A stretch of DNA of 64,000 bases from Novosphingobium chloroacetimidivorans (lineage in GTDB: Bacteria > Pseudomonadota > Alphaproteobacteria > Sphingomonadales > Sphingomonadaceae), in the NCBI RefSeq assembly GCF_014204535.1, contig NZ_JACHLR010000007.1, positions 62,001 through 126,000 on the forward strand, written 5' to 3'. The translations under genes were made by a program, and so were the position numbers. Position 1 is the first letter of the stretch. Each line of letters opens with the position of its first letter. The notes under the pieces are model-generated. The model was not told the DNA's origin and made no database searches. It was given only the letters and a program-made list of their open reading frames with translations. Shown here in pieces: positions 45,082-54,411 of the stretch.

Positions 45082-45962
45082 CACAGCCACTGGTTCCGCT
45101 TGCCGATGCGCGTCTCGACGAAAGTGATTGTCAGGATCAGCACGAACAGGATCAGCGCCACCGCCGACGCCTGCCCCAGGTTCCACCATTTGAAGCCTTC
45201 GTCGAACATGAAGTAGAGCACGGTGACGGTGCTCTGCGCCGGGCCGCCCAGCGTCATTACGTAAGGCTCGGCGAAGATCTGGAGGAACCCGGCGACGCTC
45301 ATCACCGAGGCAAGCAGCAGCGTCGGCCCGATCGCGGGCAAGGTGACGTGGCGGAAGCGGCCCCAGCGCGAGGCGCCGTCCAGCCGTGCGGCTTCCATCA
45401 GGTCCTGCGGCACGGCCGACAAGGCGGCGGTGAACACGATCATGTTGTAGCCAAAGATCTTCCAGGTCACGAACAGCAGGATCGCGGGGATCGAGGCATG
45501 AGGATCGCCCAGCCAGTCGACCGGCGGCAGGCCAAGCCAGCTAAGAGCGTAGTTGATCAGGCCGAAGCGCGTGTTGAGCAGGAAGCGCCAGACCACCGCG
45601 GTCGCCACCACGCTCGTCACATAAGGCGCGAACAGCGCCACGCGCCACAGCGCCTTCCAACGCACGGTTGTGTCGTGCAGCAGCAGCGCCGCGCCCAGCG
45701 AGGCGCCGATCGCCATCGGCACGCCGAGCACGGCGAACAGCGCGGTGTTCGCCAGCGCGCGCCAGAAGAGGGCGGTGCGCAGCAGCTCCTGGAAGTTGCC
45801 CAAACCCACGAAGCGCACGTTGTCCCAGTCGGCCAGCGCGTAGATGCTGTAGTCGGTCAGGCTCAGCGCCAGCGCCAAAGTGACCGGCAGCACCAGCACC
45901 GCCACGATGATCGCCAGCACCGGCGCGGTGAACAGCCAGGCGGTGCGTTCCTGAGAAGACAT
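45081..45962 (-). CDS. Sugar ABC transporter permease, MalF/UgpA type
   Basis: A 293-residue inner-membrane permease with six predicted helices, the first starting at TAWLFTAPVLAIIVAVLVLPV. The EAA-loop is PQDLMEAARLDGASRWGRFRHVTLPAIGP. ATG 45962 is preferred because AGGAGGC lies 5 bases upstream; an ATG at 45977 that overlaps the binding-protein stop would place this site inside the gene. The long frame extending to 46469 is a shadow of the binding-protein gene. Confidence 0.92.
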   Translation of the reverse strand: MSSQERTAWLFTAPVLAIIVAVLVLPVTLALALSLTDYSIYALADWDNVRFVGLGNFQELLRTALFWRALANTALFAVLGVPMAIGASLGAALLLHDTTVRWKALWRVALFAPYVTSVVATAVVWRFLLNTRFGLINYALSWLGLPPVDWLGDPHASIPAILLFVTWKIFGYNMIVFTAALSAVPQDLMEAARLDGASRWGRFRHVTLPAIGPTLLLASVMSVAGFLQIFAEPYVMTLGGPAQSTVTVLYFMFDEGFKWWNLGQASAVALILFVLILTITFVETRIGKRNQWL

Positions 45963-45973
45963 GGCCTGCCTCC

Positions 45974-47251
45974 TCATGCGATGCGACCCGCCTCGACCAG
46001 CGCGCGGCGCTTGGCGAGGATCTGGTCGACGCGGCCGTCGATGGCGGCGAGCGCGTGCGGGATCGTCAGCAATCCGCGCACGACGCGTTCGGCGACCAGC
46101 TGGACCTCGATCTGGATACGCTCCCACTCGACGATCTTGGGCGCCATCGCCGGTTGCCGCATCTGCTCGGCGAAGGGGCGCAGCACCGGCATCTGCAGCT
46201 GCGGCGAGGCCCAGGCACTCGCGCGCGCCGGCAGGTTGCCGATCAGCTGCTGGAAGCGCAGCTCGGTGGCAGTGGAGGTCAGGTGGCGAACCAGCGCCCA
46301 GGCTGCCTGTGGCTGCGCCGTGCGCGCGCTGACGACCACGTTCGAGGCGATCATCGCTGTTGGCCCCGGACCCTTCGGCCCGGCAAGCCGCGCCACGCCC
46401 CAGCGCTCGCGCGGGATCTCGGCACGGCGGCGATGGAGGTCGAGCAGCAGCGAAGGCCAGCTCGGCCATACGGCATAGCGCCCTTGCGCGAACGCGGCGA
46501 AGGCGTCCTGCACTTCGGTGGAGAGTGCACGCGGCGCCAGGTTTTCGGTGAATAGCGAAAGGTAGAAGGCAAAGGCGGATTCCGCCTCGGGCGAGCGGAA
46601 GTTGCCGCGCGTGTCCTGGTCGCGCAGCATCGTCATGCCGGTCTGGTACAGCATCGAGAACAGCGTGTCGGGCCAGTTCAGCAGGGTGAGGAACACGAAC
46701 TCGTCGGGGCGGCGACGCTTGATCGTCCGGCCCATCTCACGCCACGCTTCCCAGGTGTCGGGCGGCGTTTCGTAGCCCGCATCACGCAGCAGGTCGCGCC
46801 GGTAGAACTGCACTTGCGGCGCAGCGGACCAGGGCACCGCGAAGTTCCTGCCCTTCACTTGCGCCAGCGCGAGCGCCGGTGGCAACACGTCCGCCACGTA
46901 GTCGGGCGAAGGCACCGGCGCCAGCGCGCCGATCATCTGGAACTCGCCGATCCATCCCGACGGCAGCGCGAAGACATCGGGCAGAGCGTCGCCGGCAAAC
47001 GCGGTGAGCATCTTTTCGTGCGCCGCGGTCGAGGGGATGGACTGCACGTCGACCTCGATGCCGGTCGCGGCGGTGAAGGCGGTCATCAGGTGCGGCGCGT
47101 AGTCGCCTTCATAGCTGGTCGCCCAAAACCGCAGCGGTGGACTGGCGGACCGCGGCCCGCAGGATGTCGCCGCCAGAGCCGCCGCGCCCGCCAGCACGCT
47201 CCTGCGCGTGACGCGATCTGCGCGCCTGCACCCCTTGTCTCCCATCAGCAT
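45974..47251 (-). CDS. Extracellular sugar-binding lipoprotein of the ABC importer
   Basis: A 425-residue family 1 solute-binding protein. The N-terminus combines a twin-arginine motif (VTRRSVLAGAAAL) with a lipobox LAATSC, Cys31 being the lipidation site, so it is likely a Tat-exported lipoprotein. Mature features such as RFWATSYEGDYAPHLMTAFTAATGIEV and PDVFALPSGWIGEFQ are typical of MalE/UgpB-like proteins. First gene of the minus-strand importer operon. It is divergent from a TonB-dependent receptor across 126 bases, suggesting that outer- and inner-membrane uptake of the same sugar are controlled together. Confidence 0.9.
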   Translation of the reverse strand: MLMGDKGCRRADRVTRRSVLAGAAALAATSCGPRSASPPLRFWATSYEGDYAPHLMTAFTAATGIEVDVQSIPSTAAHEKMLTAFAGDALPDVFALPSGWIGEFQMIGALAPVPSPDYVADVLPPALALAQVKGRNFAVPWSAAPQVQFYRRDLLRDAGYETPPDTWEAWREMGRTIKRRRPDEFVFLTLLNWPDTLFSMLYQTGMTMLRDQDTRGNFRSPEAESAFAFYLSLFTENLAPRALSTEVQDAFAAFAQGRYAVWPSWPSLLLDLHRRRAEIPRERWGVARLAGPKGPGPTAMIASNVVVSARTAQPQAAWALVRHLTSTATELRFQQLIGNLPARASAWASPQLQMPVLRPFAEQMRQPAMAPKIVEWERIQIEVQLVAERVVRGLLTIPHALAAIDGRVDQILAKRRALVEAGRIA

Positions 47252-47377
47252 GTATTGGCCAACCCATGGCCCGCGCGCCAGTTGCCCGCGAGGGCGATCG
47301 TAACAAATTGAATGTTGGGCTGTTCCCCTTCAAACGGCGGATCCGAGAAAAGCCGGCCAAGCAGGGGTGCTCAGGGC

Positions 47378-50263
47378 ATGATCAAGACATTCACGATGCG
47401 CAGCGTGCTGCTCGCAGGTTCCGCGATGATGCTGGCCGGCTCACCCGCCATGGCGCAAGAGGCAGCACCGCCCGCGCCCGGCGACAGCGATGCGAGTGCG
47501 AACGACATGATCGTCGTGACCGGCTCGCGCATCCGCCGGCCCGACTATGCCGCGCCAAACCCAGTGGTCTCGTTCGATGCGGCCGCGATCGCGCAGTCGG
47601 GCAACACCAACGTCACCACCTTCCTGCAGCGCGTGCCGGCGCTGACCAACTCGCTCGACAACACCCGCACCGCAGGGAACGCGCAGGTCGACGGCGCGCT
47701 GGGCCAGGTCGGCCTGAACCTGCTCGATCTGCGGGGACTGGGCGTCGCCCGCACGCTGGTGCTGGTCAACGGCCGCCGCCACGTCGCCAGCCAGCCGAAC
47801 AGCGCCGCGGTGGACATCAACACCATTCCGACCGACCTGATCGAGCGGGTCGACGTACTGACCGGCGCGGCCTCGGCGGTCTACGGTGCGGACGGTGTCT
47901 CGGGCGTGGTCAACTTCGTGCTGCGCCGCGACTTCGACGGCGTGGCCGCACGCGCGCAGGTCGGCATCTCGCAGGAAGGCGATGCCGGCAACCGCTTCGC
48001 CTCGATCATCGCCGGCCGCAACTTTGCCGATGGCCGCGCCAACCTGACGCTCGCCTACGAGTACAATGCCGAGGACCCGCTGGCCAACGACGACCGCGAA
48101 TACCTGCGCAGCGTCAACCGCGCGAACTTCGTCAACCTCAACGGCTACGATCCCGCGGTGGCGGGCAGCTACCAGAAAGGCCCGCTGCGCGACATCCGCT
48201 ATCCGGACAGCTCGACGTACGGCATCGTCGACATCGGCGGCGTGCGCTACCGCGGTGATGGACGGATCTACACGCCCGGCACCGTGCTCGAAAACGATGG
48301 CTACTCGACCGGCGGCGACGATACCCCGGTCGCAGGCTACATCGGTGACATCTTCCCGAAGACCGAGCGGCATGCCGTCAACCTGCTTGGCCGGTTCGAG
48401 GCGTCGGAGGCCTTCAAGATCAGCCTCGAGGGCAAGTTCGTCCAGAGCACCGCGCGCACCTTCAGCGGCTATGGCGGCAACTATCCGGCCACGGTCACGC
48501 TGGACAATCCGTTCATCCCGCCCACGATCCTGGCTGCGGCACAGCAGGCGGGGCTGACGTCGATCGACATCAACCGCAACAACTTCGACATTCCCCGTCG
48601 CGGCGAGGAGAACCGTCGCCGCACCTGGCGCGGGGTGGTGGATCTTTCCGGCCGGATCTCCGACCATGCCACCTACGACGCCTACTACACCTACGGCCGT
48701 ACCGACGTGCGCGCGACCAAGCTGAACGATCGGCTGAGCGACCGCTTCACCGCCGCGTTGGATGCCGTGCGCGACCCGGCCACCGGGCAGATCGTGTGCC
48801 GCTCCGCCTCCGCCAGGGCCGCCGGATGCGTGCCGGTCAACACCTTCGGCGCCAACACCGTCGACCCCGCCTCCTACGACTACTACCTGTTCGATCCGGT
48901 CAGCAATGCACGGCTGGAGCAGCACGTCGTCAATGCCTCGCTCAGCGGCGACTTCGGCGCATTGTTCGAGCTGCCCGGTGGTCCGGTCCAGTTCGCCTTC
49001 GGCGGCGAGTACCGGCGCGAGTCCAGCCGGTTCCGGCCTGCCCGGGAGCTGGTCGACAACGTCTTCTACCAGTTCGACGAGTACGTCATTCCGACCGCGT
49101 CGAGCGGTAAGTTCGACGTCTGGGAAGCTTTCGGCGAGATCAACCTGCCGTTGCTGAAGGACCGGCCCTTCGCGCACTTGCTCTCGGTCGGCGCGGCAGG
49201 CCGCTATTCGGACTACTCGACGGTGGGCAGCACGAAGACCTATCAGTTCAACGGCGTCTGGGCGCCGGTCGAGGCGGTGACTCTGCGCGGCTCGTACGGC
49301 CAGTCGGTGCGCGCGCCCAACATCGCCGAGGTGTTCCGCCCCCGCACCGGCGACAGCGGTTTCATCTCCGATCCTTGCTACCTCGGAGCGCGAGGCGATG
49401 GTACGCAATTCCGCGCGGCCAACTGCGCGGCGCTGATCACCGCGGCCGGAGGCAATCCAGCCACTTTCACCAACGCCAACAATCCCAACGCCAACGTCAA
49501 CATTCCCGGCGCCGTGCAGGGTAACGCCAACCTCAGGGCGGAGACCGCCCGCACCTGGACCGCCGGCCTGGTGCTGCGGCCCTTGCCGCGCCTGCAGGTC
49601 GCAGTCGACTGGTACGACATCCGCATCAAGGATGCGATCAACACGGCCGGCGCATCGACGATCGCGGAGCTCTGCGTCGACCAGCCGACGACGGATAACC
49701 CGTTCTGTGACGCGATCAGCCGCCAGGCCGGCAGCGGCTATATCGATGGCTACATCGTGCAGCCCGAGAACGTCGCCGCGTTCCGCACGGCCGGCCTGGA
49801 GTTCAACGCCTCCTACCAGATCCCGACGGCCCGGATCGGCACTTTCGACGTGCGCCTGGTCGGCGGCTATCTCCACCGGCTGGAGCAGATCCCCACCATC
49901 GGCGCCGATGTCGAGGATAATCGGGATCGTCCGTTCCGGCCCAAGTACAACCTGACGTTCTCGCCCACCTGGACGCTGGGAGAGCTGACGGTGAACTACA
50001 ACCTGCGCTGGCAGAACGGCGTGCGCCGCTTCCCTCGTGTCGATACGGCCGACAACCCCAGTTATGTCGCGCCCGAGTATTTCCGCTTCAAGGAGCTGTG
50101 GCAGCACGACATCCGCGCACAGTATCAGGTCGGCGAAGCTTTCGCCTTCTACGCCGGCGTGAACAATTTCACGAACCAGAAGCCGGACATCGGGTTCGAG
50201 ACCAACGTGCCGATCTCTCCGGTTGGCCGCTACGTCTACGCAGGTGCGAAGATGACTCTGTGA
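47378..50263 (+). CDS. TonB-dependent receptor, probably for carbohydrate
   Basis: A 961-residue outer-membrane receptor with signal peptide (RSVLLAGSAMMLAGSPAMA). The TonB-box region is NDMIVVTGSRIRRPDYAAPNPVV; the plug holds ARTLVLVNGRRHV and ASAVYGADGVSGVVNFVLRRDF; the C-terminus is YVYAGAKMTL. This is the nutrient-type, not siderophore-type, family. ATG 47378 is chosen because a signal peptide starts directly after it; a frame from 47312 adds 22 non-signal residues. It is divergent from the sugar-binding lipoprotein gene and probably brings the same substrate across the outer membrane. Confidence 0.92.
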   Translation: MIKTFTMRSVLLAGSAMMLAGSPAMAQEAAPPAPGDSDASANDMIVVTGSRIRRPDYAAPNPVVSFDAAAIAQSGNTNVTTFLQRVPALTNSLDNTRTAGNAQVDGALGQVGLNLLDLRGLGVARTLVLVNGRRHVASQPNSAAVDINTIPTDLIERVDVLTGAASAVYGADGVSGVVNFVLRRDFDGVAARAQVGISQEGDAGNRFASIIAGRNFADGRANLTLAYEYNAEDPLANDDREYLRSVNRANFVNLNGYDPAVAGSYQKGPLRDIRYPDSSTYGIVDIGGVRYRGDGRIYTPGTVLENDGYSTGGDDTPVAGYIGDIFPKTERHAVNLLGRFEASEAFKISLEGKFVQSTARTFSGYGGNYPATVTLDNPFIPPTILAAAQQAGLTSIDINRNNFDIPRRGEENRRRTWRGVVDLSGRISDHATYDAYYTYGRTDVRATKLNDRLSDRFTAALDAVRDPATGQIVCRSASARAAGCVPVNTFGANTVDPASYDYYLFDPVSNARLEQHVVNASLSGDFGALFELPGGPVQFAFGGEYRRESSRFRPARELVDNVFYQFDEYVIPTASSGKFDVWEAFGEINLPLLKDRPFAHLLSVGAAGRYSDYSTVGSTKTYQFNGVWAPVEAVTLRGSYGQSVRAPNIAEVFRPRTGDSGFISDPCYLGARGDGTQFRAANCAALITAAGGNPATFTNANNPNANVNIPGAVQGNANLRAETARTWTAGLVLRPLPRLQVAVDWYDIRIKDAINTAGASTIAELCVDQPTTDNPFCDAISRQAGSGYIDGYIVQPENVAAFRTAGLEFNASYQIPTARIGTFDVRLVGGYLHRLEQIPTIGADVEDNRDRPFRPKYNLTFSPTWTLGELTVNYNLRWQNGVRRFPRVDTADNPSYVAPEYFRFKELWQHDIRAQYQVGEAFAFYAGVNNFTNQKPDIGFETNVPISPVGRYVYAGAKMTL

Positions 50264-50326
50264 ACCTGCTGATCAGCCAGCCAAAACGGTCTTGCTCGGG
50301 CATGCTGCAGCGCACATAGCTGCGGC

Positions 50327-51067
50327 ATGCACGCGATCACCGATGTTTTCCCGACCGACTTTTCCCTGCCTGCTTACGATGTCGTCATCCCCTGCCACAA
50401 CCGCGCTCACGTGGTGGCCGATGCGGTCGCCAGCGTGTTGGCGCAGGAACACGCACCGACCCGCGTGATCGTGGTCGACGACGGCAGCACCGATGCCAGC
50501 GCCGCAGCGATCCACGCCCTTGCCGATGCACAGCCCGGCCGGGTGCTTGCCGCGATCCTGGCGCGCAACGCCGGCGCTTCGAACGCCCGCAACGTCGGCC
50601 TAGCGCTGTGCCGTTCGCCTTGGGTGGCGTTCCTCGACAGCGACGACGTCTGGCTCCCGGGAGCGGCGGGCGCCCTCCTCAGCGCGACGCTGATGCGCGA
50701 GACGGACTTGGTCGTCGGCCACTTCCTCCGCATGGAGGAAGACGGGGTTGCCCAGCCTGCGGAGTGCGGCTGGGACGGTGGCGATTTGCGCGCCGCGCTC
50801 GCGAGCGGCGGCGTGATCGGTCCCTCGTGGTCGATCGTCCGCCGCGAGGCCGCAGCAGCCGTGCAGGGCTTCGATCCCAGCTTCCACAACTGCAACGATT
50901 GGGACTTCTACACGCGATTGGCCGCGAGCGGCGCGCGCTTCAAGCGCATCGAGGCTGCTGTCGCGGTCTACCGCACCGTGGCAGGCGCACGGCTCATGAA
51001 CGATGCCACAGTGGGACGCCGCAATGCCGAACGTGTCCTCGCACACCCGTACTTCCAAGGTGGCTAG
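50327..51067 (+). CDS. Glycosyltransferase family 2
   Basis: A 246-residue GT-A-fold transferase. The nucleotide-sugar site is YDVVIPCHNRAHVVADAV, VVDDGSTDAS and the metal-binding segment VAFLDSDDVW; RAASGARFKRIEAAVAVYR is the usual acceptor-side region. No membrane helix is present, so it acts in the cytoplasm. It lies 63 bases after the receptor gene with only a weak ribosome site and no other polysaccharide gene nearby, so its product is unknown. Confidence 0.85.
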   Translation: MHAITDVFPTDFSLPAYDVVIPCHNRAHVVADAVASVLAQEHAPTRVIVVDDGSTDASAAAIHALADAQPGRVLAAILARNAGASNARNVGLALCRSPWVAFLDSDDVWLPGAAGALLSATLMRETDLVVGHFLRMEEDGVAQPAECGWDGGDLRAALASGGVIGPSWSIVRREAAAAVQGFDPSFHNCNDWDFYTRLAASGARFKRIEAAVAVYRTVAGARLMNDATVGRRNAERVLAHPYFQGG

Positions 51068-51071
51068 CGCC

Positions 51072-51100
51072 GGGGGGTAAGAAGGACACTTGCACCCCCC
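51072..51100 (+). terminator. Hairpin after the glycosyltransferase gene
   Basis: GGGGGGT and ACCCCCC pair across a 15-base loop, 4 bases after the stop codon; a short T-rich tract follows imperfectly. Tentative. Confidence 0.4.
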
Positions 51101-51220
51101 GCTCTCCGCATCGGGGCGAAGCTCCTCCTCGAAGGGGCTCGCCAGTCTCGTCCCAGGATAGCCCTGCAATACAGGCGCCCACCGACCTCGACTTGGTCGC
51201 GCTCGATCCTCGACGTAACC

Positions 51221-52117
51221 CTAGGCAGCGACGAGGTTCCGATCGTCCACCTGGGCACGACGTATGTCGATCGATGGCGGTGAGCCGAACAGGCGCCTGT
51301 ACTCACGGCTGAACTGCGATGGACTTTCGTAGCCGACGGCGAAGGCGGCGGCCGATGCGCCGACGCCTTCGCCCAGCATCAAGCGACGGGCCTCCTGCAG
51401 GCGCAGCTGTTTCTGGTACTCCAGCGGGGTCAGCCGCGTCATGGCCTTGAAGTGGTGATGGAACGAGGACTGGCTCATTCCGGCGACCTCGGCGATCTCC
51501 GCCACGCGCAGTGGCCGGTCCAGGCGCTCGCGGATGTGGGCGGCGGCACGTGCGACGCGAGCGAGGTGGCCGTCGGCGGCCGCCATCCGCCGCATCATGG
51601 GGCCGCACGGCCCCTGCAGCAGACGGTACAGGATTTCGCGCTCCACAAGTGGGGCAAGGACCGCGGCATCGCCGGGTAGGTCCAGCAGGCCGACGAGGCG
51701 GCAGGCCGCATCGATCAACTCAGGATCTTTCGGATAAGCGGCGAGAACGGGTGCCGACGCGATCGCCACCTCGTTTCCGGCTGCCAGCACCAGATCGCTG
51801 AGTACACTCAGATCGAAGTCGATCTTGCAGCACAAGTATGGCGCGTCCTGGCTGGCCTGGACGACGTGGCCGACGAGCGGGAGGTCCAGCGACACCACGA
51901 GATGATGGGCCGCATCGTACAGGATGACCTGGTCACCGAGCGCCACGCGCTTGGCGCCTTGTGCTATCAGGCAAACCGATGCTTCGTAGACGGCAGGCAG
52001 GGGTGCGCTGGGCGCATCGGCGCGGAACAGCGAAAGACCGGGCAGGGAAGTCGCAACCATGCCTGTCGACGGCAGATGTCTTGCGATCAGGTCGGCGAGA
52101 TGGGTGGCGTTGCGCAT
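51221..52117 (-). CDS. AraC family transcriptional regulator
   Basis: A 298-residue regulator with an N-terminal cupin-like AraC_N sensing domain (LFRADAPSAPLPAVYEASVCLIAQGAKRV) and a C-terminal double HTH: DRPLRVAEIAEVAGMSQSSFHHHFKAMTRLTPLEYQKQLRLQEARRL and ASAAAFAVGYESPSQFSREYRRLFG. It is divergent from the SDR gene at 52274, a very common pairing in which the AraC protein controls the reductase. The effector is unknown. Confidence 0.9.
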   Translation of the reverse strand: MRNATHLADLIARHLPSTGMVATSLPGLSLFRADAPSAPLPAVYEASVCLIAQGAKRVALGDQVILYDAAHHLVVSLDLPLVGHVVQASQDAPYLCCKIDFDLSVLSDLVLAAGNEVAIASAPVLAAYPKDPELIDAACRLVGLLDLPGDAAVLAPLVEREILYRLLQGPCGPMMRRMAAADGHLARVARAAAHIRERLDRPLRVAEIAEVAGMSQSSFHHHFKAMTRLTPLEYQKQLRLQEARRLMLGEGVGASAAAFAVGYESPSQFSREYRRLFGSPPSIDIRRAQVDDRNLVAA

Positions 52118-52273
52118 AGCGGCTTATTGCCTCATCGCATGCAGGGCTGGCAAGGCGTCGACACTCAACTTCGTAGGATCGGGCAAGTCTGCCGGACGAT
52201 CGGCCTAACGTCTCCGCCTCGCCGTGCTCCATATCGCCGTTGCTCCTGAAACCCTGAGCAGTGGAGACGACAC

Positions 52274-52996
52274 ATGCCTACCATCGACAAGACCATCCTC
52301 ATCACCGGCGCCTCCAGCGGCATCGGCGAGGCCGCCGTGCGCGAGCTTGCCGGAACCGGCGCCCGGCTGTTCATAGGCGCCCGCCGAACCGAGCGGCTCG
52401 AGGCGCTCGCGCAGGAACTCGGCGACAACGTCGCGTGGCGCGCACTGGACGTGACGGACGCAGCCGACTTCCAGGCCTTTGCAGACGCCGCGGTCGAGCG
52501 GTTCGGCCAGGTCGATGCGCTGGTCAACAACGCCGGCGTGATGCCACTGTCCGCGCTCGCAGCAGTCAAGCTGGACGAGTGGAATCGCATGATCGACGTG
52601 AACGTGCGCGGCGTGCTGCATGGCATCGCCGCCGTGCTTCCGCGCTTCGTGGCGCAAGGATCCGGTCATGTCGTCAACGTGGCCTCGGTCGGCGCGCACA
52701 TGGTCATGCCGACGGCCGCGGTCTACTGCGCCACCAAGCACGCCGTGAAGGTGATCACCGAGGGCCTGCGCCAGGAACATGACGAGGTGCGAACCACGCT
52801 GATCTCGCCCGGAGTCGTGGCGACCGAGCTTGGCCATGACATCAGCGTGCCCGAGATCGCGGACGGCCTGCTCACCTGGCGCAAGAAATCGCTGACGCCG
52901 GACGCGATCGCGCGCGCCATCCGGTACGCGATCGAGCAGCCCGACGGCGTGGACGTCAACGAGATCATCGTGCGACCCACCGCCGCCGACATGTAA
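52274..52996 (+). CDS. Short-chain dehydrogenase/reductase
   Basis: A 240-residue classical SDR. TGASSGIG at 11-18, NNAG at 85-88, Ser138 and the Tyr151-x3-Lys155 pair (YCATK) are all intact. The length and the segment AARRTERLEALAQEL suggest an NADP-preferring oxidoreductase of broad substrate range. A strong terminator follows. Control by the divergent AraC gene is likely from position. Confidence 0.9.
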   Translation: MPTIDKTILITGASSGIGEAAVRELAGTGARLFIGARRTERLEALAQELGDNVAWRALDVTDAADFQAFADAAVERFGQVDALVNNAGVMPLSALAAVKLDEWNRMIDVNVRGVLHGIAAVLPRFVAQGSGHVVNVASVGAHMVMPTAAVYCATKHAVKVITEGLRQEHDEVRTTLISPGVVATELGHDISVPEIADGLLTWRKKSLTPDAIARAIRYAIEQPDGVDVNEIIVRPTAADM

Positions 52997-52998
52997 GC

Positions 52999-53031
52999 TC
53001 GTGAGGCAAGGCGGCGTGTCTTGCCTCACGA
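52999..53031 (+). terminator. Stem-loop terminator after the SDR gene
   Basis: A perfect 12-bp stem with a 9-base loop begins 2 bases after the stop codon. Confidence 0.8.
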
Positions 53032-53151
53032 CCTGTGCTCGGCTCCAGCTACCCCGCGCAACCGGGGCCGAGCGCTTTGTCATCGAGCTTCGATCCGACC
53101 TTGTGCGAGTTCCGGGCATTCATCAGGCAGCTTCGCGCCGGCGCGGGCACG

Positions 53152-54411
53152 CTACGAGATATCGCCGCCAAAACGGGGTGCGCGATCGAAGTCGGTCCTG
53201 TCGAAGGGGCGATCCGTGAAAAGATAGCCGTAGTAGAAGGTCCGCAAGCGTCGGTGGAACGAGCGGATGCGATCCTGATAGCGCAACTGTGCAGCCAGAT
53301 CCGTTTGCGCCAGGCGCATCAACAGGGCCTGGACGCCCACGGATGGGAGTATCCAACCTGTCGCTCGCGCCGCCGCATCCCGGGCTTCCAGTCCCGCGCG
53401 GTAGGCACGTACGCGCCCGGCCACGCTCTCGTCGCCGTTCTGGTGGAAGGCCAGGTACCACTTGTAGTGAAACTCGGGGCCAAGAGGCGCCGAAGGGCTC
53501 CACTCGGGATGACGGGCGTAGAAGCGCCGCATCGTATCCTCCCGCGGGATGTCCCACGCCCGGTTCACCTCCTCGCGGTGAGCCAGCGCGATCTCGGCGC
53601 CCTGGTCGATCGGCAGCGCCGCGTTGATCGCGACGTTCGCCAGGGTCGGGACGATCAAGACAAGAAGCAGCCAGGCCGACGCCAGCACCGCCGCGTTGGT
53701 GACCGAACTGCAGCGCAAGCGGCTGACGAGAGCCGCTACCCCTGCCCAGAACAGCAGGTAAGCCATGGCCACGGCGAGCACGGCCAGGATCGCGCCGACC
53801 GCCACTTGCTCCCATGCAGCCGCAAGCATGAACGGGAGCGCCAGGGCCGCCCACAGCAGCGACAGGCGCAGGGCACTGCGCCGCCGCCACAGGCTCCGGC
53901 CACCGCGCGGAAGGGCGTCCAGAGTGCGCTGGCGCCCAGCCTCGCGTTCGCCCGAGACAAGATCGTGGAACAGCGCGATCACGAACAGAGGCGCCAGAAA
54001 CACGAGCACGAAGGCGAAATCGAACCTGCCCGGTAGCGCCAGTTCCGGATTGAACGTGTCCCCGTCGTAGATCTGCGCCTCGAGCCCCAGCGCCCGGACT
54101 CGCAGGATGTAGGGCGAGACGTCGCGCATCCCGAGCGCGGCGAAGGCCAGCGCGGAAGGGGCGTCCCAGGTCGGGTGGAAGCTGTAGTAAGCGGCGCTGC
54201 CGGCGTCCTTGGTGCGATCGACGTAGTCCGCGACGGCGGCGATGTCCTCGGCCTGCGCGGCAGGGATCGCTGCGATCGCGTCACGTTGCCGCTGCACCTC
54301 GCTCATGCCCAGGATCAATGAGGCTGCGGAAAGTGTCGCCAGCAAGGCAAGCGCCATTACCGAGAGGCGTTGGCGCAGCAACAGTCGAAGCTCATGCGCA
54401 AGCAGGATCAT
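53152..54411 (-). CDS. ABC transporter permease, DUF3526 type (second)
   Basis: A 419-residue membrane protein. One helix is at residues 16-35, followed by a long periplasmic part of about 110 residues, then a block of five or so helices (FAFVLVFLAPLFVIALFHDLVSGEREAGRQRTLDALP, LLWAALALPFMLAAAWE, ILAVLAVAMAYLLFW). The segment DLVSGEREAGRQRTL is a typical ABC-2 cytoplasmic loop; the overall layout is that of DUF3526 permeases. It is third in the operon ATPase - permease - permease, overlapping its neighbour by 4 bases. Confidence 0.8.
   Translation of the reverse strand: MILLAHELRLLLRQRLSVMALALLATLSAASLILGMSEVQRQRDAIAAIPAAQAEDIAAVADYVDRTKDAGSAAYYSFHPTWDAPSALAFAALGMRDVSPYILRVRALGLEAQIYDGDTFNPELALPGRFDFAFVLVFLAPLFVIALFHDLVSGEREAGRQRTLDALPRGGRSLWRRRSALRLSLLWAALALPFMLAAAWEQVAVGAILAVLAVAMAYLLFWAGVAALVSRLRCSSVTNAAVLASAWLLLVLIVPTLANVAINAALPIDQGAEIALAHREEVNRAWDIPREDTMRRFYARHPEWSPSAPLGPEFHYKWYLAFHQNGDESVAGRVRAYRAGLEARDAAARATGWILPSVGVQALLMRLAQTDLAAQLRYQDRIRSFHRRLRTFYYGYLFTDRPFDRTDFDRAPRFGGDIS

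Noticed and set aside
45963..46469. N-terminal extension of the MalF-type permease
   Set aside because: The extension lies wholly over the binding-protein gene and is Arg/Ala-rich. The ATG at 45962 has an AGGAGG site and begins directly before the first membrane helix.
47441..50107. An 888-codon open frame on the minus strand opposite the TonB-dependent receptor
   Set aside because: Antisense frames stay open in GC-rich genes with strong third-position bias. The translation lacks any fold, signal or motif, while the plus strand encodes a clear receptor.
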